A stretch of DNA of 9,858 bases. Origin: CAZESH01 sp964514665 (GTDB lineage Bacteria > Bacillota > Bacilli > Paenibacillales > KCTC-25726). A program made the translations under genes and the position numbers. The stretch spans positions 1 to 9,858 of the forward strand of contig CAZESH010000154.1 in NCBI GenBank assembly GCA_964514665.1, in the 5' to 3' direction. The notes under the pieces are model-generated. The model saw nothing but the letters and a program-made list of their open reading frames with translations. It searched no databases and had not been told where the DNA came from. Positions 1 through 5,028 of this stretch are shown here, in pieces; positions within the stretch are counted from its first letter, which is position 1, and every line of letters begins with the position of its first letter.

Positions 1-3
1 GTC

Positions 4-555
4 ATGGACAGCATATTCCATCCCGATCGGGAACCGGATCGTTCCGAATACCGGATCAAACCTTCGAGGGTTCCAATTCATAAACGTTGGCGTAACCCGT
101 TGATTTATGCCGCCATGCTCGGCGTGTTATTTCTGGGACTGGGATTGTGGTTGGGAGGACATTATCGTAATGCGCTCTTCCCTGACGGCCAACAAGCGCT
201 GCGAGAGCCCATGGAAGCCAAGCAGGTGTTCCCGATTTATTCCTATTCCGCGAATATGCCGGATATCAAGGGCAATGTAACGTTGGCAAGTCAGGGGGAT
301 GCGAGGATCGTGGTCATCGCGATTAACGGACTGAAACCGACTGCGGGGGAGAATGTATATCAGGCTTGGTTGATCCACGGGGATAAGCGCTATAATTGCG
401 GTACTTTCAAGGTGAATGAGGATGGTCAGGGACTTCTGACTTACCAGTTGACTAATCCGGATTTTCACTTTACCGGTATCGGGATAACACTCGAGCCGGA
501 TCCGGACGGCAATCGGCCGCGCGGTGTCAAAGTTGCCGGCACTAAACAAACCTGA
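4..555 (+). CDS. RskA-like anti-sigma factor domain protein, probably N-terminally cut by the window
   Basis: The 183 readable residues have a basic N-terminal part, one membrane helix at about residues 32-52, and an extracytoplasmic domain of the anti-sigma-K factor (RskA) C-terminal type. Recognisable there are the YQAWLIHGDKR segment near residue 120 and the GITLEPDPDG...P.G turn near the end. Proteins of this family hold an ECF sigma factor at the membrane through a cytoplasmic zinc-finger-like N-terminus, and that part is not visible here. The reading frame is open to the first base of the window and no ribosome binding site can be seen, so the ATG at position 4 is probably internal and the gene probably starts upstream. 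A sigma factor gene would be expected just upstream. A terminator follows at once, which separates this gene from the bacteriocin locus; I see no functional link between them. The family call is fairly sure; the start is not. Confidence 0.75.
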   Translation: MDSIFHPDREPDRSEYRIKPSRVPIHKRWRNPLIYAAMLGVLFLGLGLWLGGHYRNALFPDGQQALREPMEAKQVFPIYSYSANMPDIKGNVTLASQGDARIVVIAINGLKPTAGENVYQAWLIHGDKRYNCGTFKVNEDGQGLLTYQLTNPDFHFTGIGITLEPDPDGNRPRGVKVAGTKQT

Positions 556-575
556 TGCACTATCATGAACGGGCT

Positions 576-612
576 GAGAGGGAGCGGTTTTGAAACGATC
601 CCTCTCTTTTTT
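576..612 (+). terminator. Intrinsic terminator after the anti-sigma gene
   Basis: GAGAGGGA (576-583) pairs perfectly with TCCCTCTC (599-606) and is followed directly by six T (607-612). The 15-base loop contains a further small GTTT/AAAC pairing. It lies 20 bp after the stop codon at 555. Confidence 0.9.
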
Positions 613-646
613 GTGCATGGATCAAAATCCAAAACCAATAGTTCTG

Positions 647-701
647 AGTACATAGTACTTTTGAACTTCCTAAAACATAGGATTAATGGTATAAATATAC
701 T
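647..701 (+). promoter_or_regulatory. Promoter/operator region of the two-component operon with three dyads
   Basis: Three dyads are stacked in the 198-bp gap before the kinase gene: AGTAC-ATA-GTACT (647-659), CCTA-AAACA-TAGG (669-681) and GTATA-AA-TATAC (689-700). The last overlaps possible -10 boxes, TATAAA (690-695) or TATACT (696-701). No -35 box at proper spacing is convincing; TTGAAC at 661-666 is 23 bp from TATAAA. The terminator upstream means the kinase operon needs its own promoter in this gap. That a regulator binds the dyads is inference. Confidence 0.45.
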
Positions 702-753
702 ATATGCTCGACACTTTTTTTCAAGTTCATGGTAATCCATTTTCTATCAGAAA

Positions 754-2247
754 ATGAATCGCAAAAAAGTTTGGAGTGCGTTCACGATGATATTGTCTTT
801 TATACTGCTATGGACCTTGAGCTTGATATTGATATTTAATCAGCCGCACAGGGATAATGTGAGATGGGGGGCGGCTTCCGCTTTTCTTGCCGGAATCGGC
901 GCTTTTTCCGTTGCTTGGACGGAGACCTTCGAGCCGAATTTAAACCGCTTTGAATCGATCCGCCCTTGGCTGTCTCAGGTGATAACTCCGATCGTCGATG
1001 TCGGTCTTTTTATGTACCGGAGCGGTATGCCATATGCTTTTTTGATGTTTGCCGTCTGCTATAGCGGTTTTTTCGGTATTCAATTCAGAAGAATGTTGTC
1101 TTTCATTCTGTTGGTTCCGGTTATCTCCTTGGCGTTTCTTGCGCCAATCGATATTTCTGCGACAACGAAGCATCCGTCTACGATATGGATTGCATGGACA
1201 GCCGTTTATTTGCTGGCAGGATGCCTGCTGCTGTTTGTCGGTTATCTGAAACAATCGAATCCGGTACTGAAGAGAAAAATGGGCTTTCTCACGCTGATCG
1301 TTGTTCCGGTGGTCGTTTTCCATCTTTTCGCCGCTTACATCCTCCTGCTTTTCGGGATTTACGACATTTGGCGCTTTAACGATATTACCCTATCGGTATT
1401 CTTCATCGTTTTTCTGCTTCTGATGACCAAAACCGGCTTTTTAGGCATTCGCCTCAAATTTGAAAATGAGAGACTCGACAGCGCGATGAAAGCCATGACC
1501 AGCGGGACGTCGATCATCAACCACACCATCAAAAGCGACATTGGAAAAATAAACCTGTTAATGTCCCTGATCAAACAATCCGTTCAGCAAAATGACAGTA
1601 GCCAGATTCAAACCATGGCCGATGATGTGCTGCAAACGACCGATCATCTGTATTCGTTTGCGATGCACATTCAAAAGCAGATTCAGGATATGGATATCAG
1701 CATGCAAAAGACCCCTGTCCGCTCATTGATCGAGCAGGCGCTGGAATTGTTGACGCCGCAGTTGAAGCATAAGCGCATCGCGGTCAGTACGCATTATTCC
1801 TTTGATGGCGACTTGGAGTGCGATCCCGTTCATATCCGGGAAGTGCTGGGAAATATTATGATGAATGCGATGGAAGCCATGCCGCATGGGGGCAAGCTGA
1901 CTGTAACAACCGACATGGCCAATAAGCAAGTGGCCGTCACCATCAAGGATACAGGGACAGGCATCCCGCGACAGCATGCGTCGCGAATCATGGAGCCGTT
2001 CTATACGACCAAAAATCGTGCGGGGAACTTCGGACTCGGACTGTCCTACTGCTACAATATGATGCGCAAACATGGCGGACACTTGTCCATTCATAGCAGG
2101 GAAAATGAGGGAACCACTGTGACGCTGCAATTTCCAACGAAATTCAGGAAGGCGATTTCCAGCTTGGCACCGAAAGGGGAAACGATTCGTGGACAAAATC
2201 AGCGTGCTGCTCGTCGAGGACGATCCGGTCTGGAGTCGGGCCGTTGA
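754..2247 (+). CDS. Seven-helix membrane sensor histidine kinase
   Basis: This is the sensor of a two-component system: it would detect a signal at or in the membrane and phosphorylate the regulator encoded next. The first about 232 of 497 residues form some seven hydrophobic helices (roughly 9-28, 37-55, 92-110, 114-132, 143-164, 177-202, 211-231). A short helical linker and dimerisation segment follow with the likely phospho-acceptor His257 (IINHTIKSDI). The HATPase domain has an N box (GNIMMNAMEA, Asn371), G1 box (DTGTGIP, Asp399), F box (EPFYTTK) and G2 box (GLGLS). The Arg-rich C-terminal tail lies in the 59-bp overlap with the regulator gene. No Shine-Dalgarno sequence precedes ATG 754. 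ATG 787 (Met12) has GGAG at 773-776 and is an alternative start, but it would drop the basic MNRKK end that fits positive-inside topology. A role in peptide sensing is inferred only from position. Confidence 0.88.
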   Translation: MNRKKVWSAFTMILSFILLWTLSLILIFNQPHRDNVRWGAASAFLAGIGAFSVAWTETFEPNLNRFESIRPWLSQVITPIVDVGLFMYRSGMPYAFLMFAVCYSGFFGIQFRRMLSFILLVPVISLAFLAPIDISATTKHPSTIWIAWTAVYLLAGCLLLFVGYLKQSNPVLKRKMGFLTLIVVPVVVFHLFAAYILLLFGIYDIWRFNDITLSVFFIVFLLLMTKTGFLGIRLKFENERLDSAMKAMTSGTSIINHTIKSDIGKINLLMSLIKQSVQQNDSSQIQTMADDVLQTTDHLYSFAMHIQKQIQDMDISMQKTPVRSLIEQALELLTPQLKHKRIAVSTHYSFDGDLECDPVHIREVLGNIMMNAMEAMPHGGKLTVTTDMANKQVAVTIKDTGTGIPRQHASRIMEPFYTTKNRAGNFGLGLSYCYNMMRKHGGHLSIHSRENEGTTVTLQFPTKFRKAISSLAPKGETIRGQNQRAARRGRSGLESGR

Positions 2248-2830
2248 GCAGCTTGTGAACCAGGAGAAGGATATGGTAATCGCAGGCGTCGCAGCCGATC
2301 AAGAAGAAGCGGTCGATTCGGCGTACCGCTTGCGGCCCGACGTGATCCTGATGGATATCGTGCTGAAGGAAATTTGCTCCGGCGGCATCGAGGCAGCGGA
2401 AGAAATCCATGGAAAATTGGACTGCAAGATCATCATGCTCACTTCCATGTCGGAATCGTCGCTGATTATCGATTCCATATCAGCCGGGGCTGTCAATTAT
2501 ATCGATAAAGCGAATCACCGCGAGCTTGCGGAAATGATTCGATGCGCCTACCGCAATGAATCCGGCATTCACCCCTGTGCTTCCGAAGCGCTGCGCAATG
2601 AATTGGTGCGCTTGAAGCGGGAAGAAGTCAGTCAGTTGGTCACTGGCATGGAAAAAGAAATTTTGAAAGAAATCGATAAAGGCCGAACCCAATCGGAAAT
2701 TGCCGAGCATTTTCAAATTGCGGAGAGAACGCTTAAGAATCATGTGAACCGAATACTCAAGAAGCTGAAATTGAAATCAAGCAAAGAAGCCGCCCAATAT
2801 GTCAAACGCAAGGGCTTGTTTAGAAATTGA
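2189..2830 (+). CDS. NarL/FixJ-family response regulator
   Basis: This is a DNA-binding response regulator of 213 residues, the usual family length. The receiver domain has the acidic pair Asp11/Asp12, phospho-acceptor Asp56 (DVILMD), Thr85 and Lys107. The C-terminal LuxR-type helix-turn-helix spans about 160-210 and contains QSEIAEHFQIAERTLKNHV, the recognition-helix region. The start is GTG at 2189, chosen because AAAGGGG (2174-2180) lies 8 bp upstream and the protein then begins directly with the first receiver strand. It overlaps the kinase gene by 59 bp, so the two are translationally coupled and almost certainly partners. The gene ends 14 bp before the first of two matching GGTACY-box promoters, which makes those boxes natural candidate targets. 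Many bacteriocin loci use LytTR-type regulators instead, so a NarL-type one is less common here. That it controls the bacteriocin genes is inference. Confidence 0.9.
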   Translation: MDKISVLLVEDDPVWSRAVEQLVNQEKDMVIAGVAADQEEAVDSAYRLRPDVILMDIVLKEICSGGIEAAEEIHGKLDCKIIMLTSMSESSLIIDSISAGAVNYIDKANHRELAEMIRCAYRNESGIHPCASEALRNELVRLKREEVSQLVTGMEKEILKEIDKGRTQSEIAEHFQIAERTLKNHVNRILKKLKLKSSKEAAQYVKRKGLFRN

Positions 2831-2843
2831 AGATTTCATTCAA

Positions 2844-2894
2844 GGGTACCAATAAAAATGGGTACTTTTTTCTTGCGGAAGCTGGAGGTATGAT
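2844..2894 (+). promoter_or_regulatory. Regulated promoter A (GGTACY direct repeat, 22 bp, TATGAT)
   Basis: GGTACC (2845-2850) and GGTACT (2861-2866) are 16 bp apart, and exactly 22 bp later comes TATGAT (2889-2894), a near-consensus -10 box. The place of a -35 box is filled by a T run, so the promoter would need an activator. The same layout, with 14 of the 22 spacer bases identical, occurs at 3690-3740. The boxes also form a GTACC/GGTAC hairpin followed by six T (2866-2871), so this copy may double as a weak terminator for the regulator gene. It lies about 90 bp before the start of the small membrane protein. Confidence 0.55.
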
Positions 2895-2956
2895 TAACGG
2901 GTGCGGTAAGGTTGAAAAAATAGATTGGCCGAATCCATAAGAAACCGGGTGAAGCT

Positions 2957-3214
2957 ATGGTATTATATTATCTTATGTTGTTTTGTTTGGGAAGTTTACT
3001 CTATCTGCTAATCATAAATTATTCCAAAATGAATGTTAAAAAAAGAAAAGGGTATAAATTACTGATTTTCAATGTGGTATTAGGAATGATTTGTGCGATA
3101 ATGGCTTTTTTTAATGACCGCTATCCGCTAAATTTCTCAGGTTTTATAATTTTAATGATATATTTTGCTATTTCTTTCGGTTACATTTTTTATCAAGGTA
3201 AAAAAACCAAATAA
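2957..3214 (+). CDS. Small three-helix membrane protein, candidate immunity or accessory protein
   Basis: I do not recognise the family. The 85 residues contain three hydrophobic helices at about 2-20, 33-51 and 59-80, with a very basic loop between the first two (KMNVKKRKGYK) and a lysine-rich tail (QGKKTK). This predicts a protein buried in the cytoplasmic membrane with little outside it. GGGTGA (2947-2952) lies just upstream of ATG 2957 as a weak ribosome binding site. The gene is AT-rich, unlike the kinase/regulator genes before it, and begins the AT-rich island. It has its own promoter of the same design as the one ahead of the peptide operon, which suggests joint regulation. Small membrane proteins in such places often give self-immunity to a bacteriocin; that role is inferred from context only. 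Confidence 0.6.
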   Translation: MVLYYLMLFCLGSLLYLLIINYSKMNVKKRKGYKLLIFNVVLGMICAIMAFFNDRYPLNFSGFIILMIYFAISFGYIFYQGKKTK

Positions 3215-3349
3215 GGTGAGGAAATAGATTGCTTCCGTTGCATTGGGATATTTGATGAGTGATACAGTTTTAACAATCGGATTAATTTTTTAGGTCTATA
3301 TACTGCTTTCTTTTTCGGTAATTGTTCAAATTTTGTTGCTTTTTGGAAT

Positions 3350-3490
3350 TTGAGCCAGAAGCTGGATATTTCCTTGATTCTCGGTTATTACCATCCTGTG
3401 CTGAAGCTGCCGATGAATTTCTTCGGAACACGCAAAGCGGGGGAAGTCATCTCCAGGCTGATGATGGACTTCGGTTGGGAGCTTTCTTAA
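3350..3490 (+). pseudogene. Decayed fragment of a C39-type bacteriocin ABC transporter gene
   Basis: Bases 3350-3463 match 5719-5832 inside the intact transporter gene with only 3 mismatches in 114, and are read in the same frame (LSQKLDISLILGYY... to ...ISRLM). Then there is a 3-bp ATG insertion. The frame continues MDFGWELS and stops at TAA 3488-3490. The FGW codons (CTTCGGTTGGG) also occur in frame in the intact gene near 6175, which suggests an internal deletion of about 340 bp rather than random flanking sequence. The piece has no start, no peptidase domain and no ATPase domain, so it cannot make a working exporter. It is a relic of a second transporter copy or of cassette exchange. Its GC content is visibly higher than that of the AT-rich DNA on both sides. 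Confidence 0.85.
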
Positions 3491-3689
3491 TATTTAAAAC
3501 AATCAGAAAACTCGACAAAATATATCATTCACTATTCGTTGTTTGTGGTTTATAATCTGGAATAATCATCCAGATAGGTTTTAGTTTGCGTGTTGATACT
3601 AGTGGGCACACAACAAAACCCTGAATATTCATAGGAAATAAACTAAATAAGTTAAACGCAAGAAGTTGAAGAGTTTATTTAAAAGCAGG
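3491..3689. other. Non-coding AT-rich gap with one hairpin
   Basis: About 200 bp with no credible gene lies between the exporter fragment and promoter B. The only structure I can support is the hairpin ATCTGG (3555-3560)/CCAGAT (3570-3575) with a 9-base loop, followed after three bases by a short T run (TTTT 3579-3582). It could be a weak terminator or the scar of a rearrangement. The 135 bp before the fragment (3215-3349) likewise hold no intact gene. Confidence 0.5.
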
Positions 3690-3740
3690 GGGTACCTAAA
3701 AAAATAGGTACTATCTTCTTGTGGAATTAGAGGGTATTAT
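3690..3740 (+). promoter_or_regulatory. Regulated promoter B (GGTACY direct repeat, 22 bp, TATTAT)
   Basis: GGTACC (3691-3696) and GGTACT (3707-3712) stand 16 bp apart. TATTAT (3735-3740) begins exactly 22 bp after the second box, as in the promoter at 2844-2894. Shared spacer bases include TCTTG-Y-GGAA. Here the second box is followed by ATCTTCTT, not a T run, so this copy is not a terminator. No -35 consensus is present. It lies about 45 bp before the ribosome binding site of the GyrI-like gene and is the best candidate promoter for the peptide and export operon. Confidence 0.6.
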
Positions 3741-3786
3741 TTACATCATAAGGATTTATCTGGATTGATTAGGAGGGCATGCAGGT

Positions 3787-4260
3787 ATGAACCAAACAAT
3801 GCAGATTGAAACGGGGAAAGAGCTGCGGTTTGATAATGTAGCTTCTTTTCGGAAGAAGATGAGGCAGACAGAAATCAATTGGGAATTAAACAGATTCTTT
3901 CAACTATTGCAAGAGTCGGGAGTTAGAAAAAATGGGCCTTTAATTTCTGTAACATACGGGATAGATCAATTTGATGGTGAACAAAAGATAGATATAGAGT
4001 TTTTTGTTCCAATTAATGATTCAATTGCATCATCAACTGACTATAAATTTCATTCTTCATTTCACTTGAAAAATACAATATACACCAGATATAAAGGAAA
4101 TCCCGTGAAAATTGAAAGTGCTTATCAAAAATTGATGGATTTCGTGCACAAATCCGGATTTCAGTCAAAAGTTGTTATTACATACAATGTTCATGTAAAT
4201 GATGAAACAGCTTCTAACATGGATGAAAATATTATTGATATTTATATTGTGATTGAATAG
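3787..4260 (+). CDS. GyrI-like / DUF5085-like protein of the bacteriocin operon
   Basis: The 157-residue soluble protein has no signal peptide or membrane helix. From about residue 50 its pattern resembles the GyrI-like (AraC effector-binding) fold: a strand GPLISVTYG, then KIDIEFFVPIN, then YTRYKGNPVKIESAYQKLMDF, ending in a second acidic strand NIIDIYIVIE. I associate this form with the DUF5085 group in Bacillales; that assignment is from memory of pattern and is uncertain. Such folds bind small amphipathic or cationic molecules or act as partner-binding modules. The start is sure: AGGAGGG at 3771-3777 stands 9 bp before ATG 3787, and the nearer ATG at 3779 runs into a stop after three codons. 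It is the first gene after promoter B and lies 101 bp before the peptide genes, so it is probably co-expressed with them. It could bind the precursor, serve as cytoplasmic immunity, or act in regulation. Confidence 0.6.
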   Translation: MNQTMQIETGKELRFDNVASFRKKMRQTEINWELNRFFQLLQESGVRKNGPLISVTYGIDQFDGEQKIDIEFFVPINDSIASSTDYKFHSSFHLKNTIYTRYKGNPVKIESAYQKLMDFVHKSGFQSKVVITYNVHVNDETASNMDENIIDIYIVIE

Positions 4261-4279
4261 GAATTTCACTGGTTTCAAG

Positions 4280-4331
4280 AAAAACATAAAGATAATGATC
4301 TTTCCGAGAGATTAAATTTTTATGTTTTTTT
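4280..4331 (+). terminator. AT-rich hairpin before the peptide genes, possible weak terminator or attenuator
   Basis: AAAAACATAAA (4280-4290) pairs with TTTATGTTTTT (4319-4329), which runs on into more T. A competing inner hairpin, AAAGAT (4288-4293)/ATCTTT (4298-4303), overlaps the first arm, so the two folds exclude each other. The stem is almost all A-T. Real termination is uncertain, since the peptide genes then lack an obvious promoter of their own. Confidence 0.35.
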
Positions 4332-4361
4332 CTTAATAAAATTTGAAAAGAGGTGATAATC

Positions 4362-4529
4362 TTGGAAATGAAAATTTCTAACCGTTTTGTAACTATGACT
4401 GAGAAAGAAATGAACGAAACACAAGGTGGAAATCCTTGGTTAATAGCTGTAGCCATTGTAACTGCTTATGTAGCATTTTATCAGCTTGGAAAAGCTGTTG
4501 GAGAAACTGCGTATTATCTAACGCATTAA
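4362..4529 (+). CDS. Bacteriocin precursor peptide 1 with double-glycine leader and GxxxG motif
   Basis: A 55-residue precursor. The leader of 23 residues ends in ...TEKEMNETQGG, the classic double-glycine site cut by C39 peptidases. The mature part would be 32 residues: NPW, a hydrophobic helix, then FYQLGKAVGETAYYLTH, with the GxxxG motif GKAVG. Such motifs drive helix-helix pairing in class IIb two-peptide bacteriocins. I start it at TTG 4362, because GAGG of AAGAGGTGAT ends 8 bp before it. ATG 4368 would put the same site 14 bp away and shorten the leader by two residues. It lies 26 bp before the second peptide gene and upstream of a C39 exporter. The precursor-peptide call is strong. The mature activity (killing, pore formation, signalling) is inferred, and I know no named bacteriocin with this sequence. 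Confidence 0.85.
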   Translation: MEMKISNRFVTMTEKEMNETQGGNPWLIAVAIVTAYVAFYQLGKAVGETAYYLTH

Positions 4530-4555
4530 AAACTACATTAATGAGGTGGGATAGA

Positions 4556-4759
4556 ATGGAAACAACACTCAGTATAAATGGAATGAATGAATTATCAATT
4601 GAAGAACAACTGGGTATAAATGGAGGATTTATTTTTGTTGCTATCGTGGTAGTCGTGGTTGTAGTTGCTGTAGCATGTTTCGCTGCAGGTGTATATAGTG
4701 GTTATCAAAGTGCTAAACGCAGTGACAGTACTGTTACAAATTCAGTATATGGTCATTAA
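4556..4759 (+). CDS. Bacteriocin precursor peptide 2 with double-glycine leader and GxxxG motif
   Basis: A 67-residue precursor. The 24-residue leader contains NELSIEEQLGINGG, close to the textbook LS-x-E-x-L-x-I-x-GG leader pattern. The mature part would be 43 residues: a very hydrophobic segment with seven valines in a row, one cysteine (mature position 17), then FAAGVYSGYQSAKRS with the GxxxG motif GVYSG. A polar tail follows and ends VYGH. Like peptide 1 it ends in histidine. GAGGTGGG (4543-4550) precedes ATG 4556 at good spacing. The frame is open further upstream (to 4436), but that part overlaps peptide 1 and lacks a ribosome binding site. As the immediate neighbour of peptide 1 with a matching motif, it is the likely second half of a two-peptide bacteriocin. 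A single cysteine rules out an internal disulphide. Confidence 0.87.
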   Translation: METTLSINGMNELSIEEQLGINGGFIFVAIVVVVVVVAVACFAAGVYSGYQSAKRSDSTVTNSVYGH

Positions 4760-4773
4760 TATTTTTTTGAAAG

Positions 4774-4804
4774 AGGACGGTATCTTTTTTAATGATACCG
4801 TCTT
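4774..4804 (+). terminator. Hairpin after the peptide pair, likely partial terminator
   Basis: GACGGTATC (4776-4784) pairs perfectly with GATACCGTC (4794-4802), and the loop is TTTTTTAAT. Two further outer pairs (one G-T) are possible. The 3' tail is TTATCAATTTATT, not a clean T run. Leaky termination here would give more peptide mRNA than immunity/export mRNA. The downstream genes show no clear promoter of their own, so read-through is expected. Confidence 0.6.
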
Positions 4805-4830
4805 ATCAATTTATTACGAGGAGGTAGATT

Positions 4831-4998
4831 ATGTATTTAAAATTCATTAAAAACGTTTGTTCTTATTTACAATCAACAATTGAAAAACATCCGATATTTG
4901 GCTTTTTATTAGCAGTATTAATCATAGTAGGTGTGTGGGATTTTCTATATAAATTCGGAAGAGAGATAGGAAAATTAAGTTATTTTTTAATGCATTGA
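4831..4998 (+). CDS. Leaderless small membrane peptide resembling bacteriocin peptide 1, candidate immunity protein
   Basis: A 55-residue peptide with a strong ribosome binding site (GAGGAGG 4818-4824) 6 bp before ATG 4831. It has no double-glycine leader. Instead it has an N-terminal stretch with lysines (MYLKFIKNVCSYLQSTIEKH), one membrane helix (about 22-40), and the end LYKFGREIGKLSYFLMH. This lines up without gaps with the end of peptide 1 (FYQLGKAVGETAYYLTH): tyrosine, both glycines of GxxxG, tyrosine, leucine and the final histidine are identical, and several others are conservative. Without a leader it should stay in the producing cell's membrane, where it could pair with peptide 2 or with the receptor and block pore formation. 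Immunity is inference; it could also be a leaderless third peptide. It lies between the peptides and the exporter, 21 bp before the latter's first possible start. Confidence 0.72.
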   Translation: MYLKFIKNVCSYLQSTIEKHPIFGFLLAVLIIVGVWDFLYKFGREIGKLSYFLMH

Positions 4999-5028
4999 TT
5001 TTTTACTTGCTGGAAGGACATGAGTAAT

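Noticed and set aside
127..618. Minus-strand open frames across the window
   Set aside because: All long minus-strand frames lie opposite clear plus-strand genes, lack ribosome binding sites and show no family pattern; they are shadows.
2844..2871. Simple terminator after the response regulator
   Set aside because: The hairpin and T run are real, but the stem is only 5 strong pairs. The same boxes recur at 3690 without the T run and with the same distance to a -10 box, so a promoter element explains both copies better. A double role is possible.
2890..2940. Possible 16-residue peptide (MINGCGKVEKIDWPNP) as a pheromone
   Set aside because: GGAGGT touches the ATG with no spacing, and the ATG lies in the proposed -10 box TATGAT, so it would be at or before the transcript start.
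3322..3555. Open frame of 77 codons through the exporter relic
   Set aside because: It reads the relic out of the transporter frame, has no good ribosome binding site, and its product resembles nothing. The real coding history is in the other frame (3350-3490).
4436..4555. Upstream extension of peptide 2 to a 107-residue protein
   Set aside because: It would overlap most of peptide 1 in another frame and has no ribosome binding site, while ATG 4556 has one and starts a textbook leader.
4362..4759. Lantibiotic or other heavily modified peptide
   Set aside because: No LanB/LanC/LanM, radical SAM or cyclodehydratase gene is in view, and the two mature peptides together have only one cysteine. 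Unmodified class II fits better.
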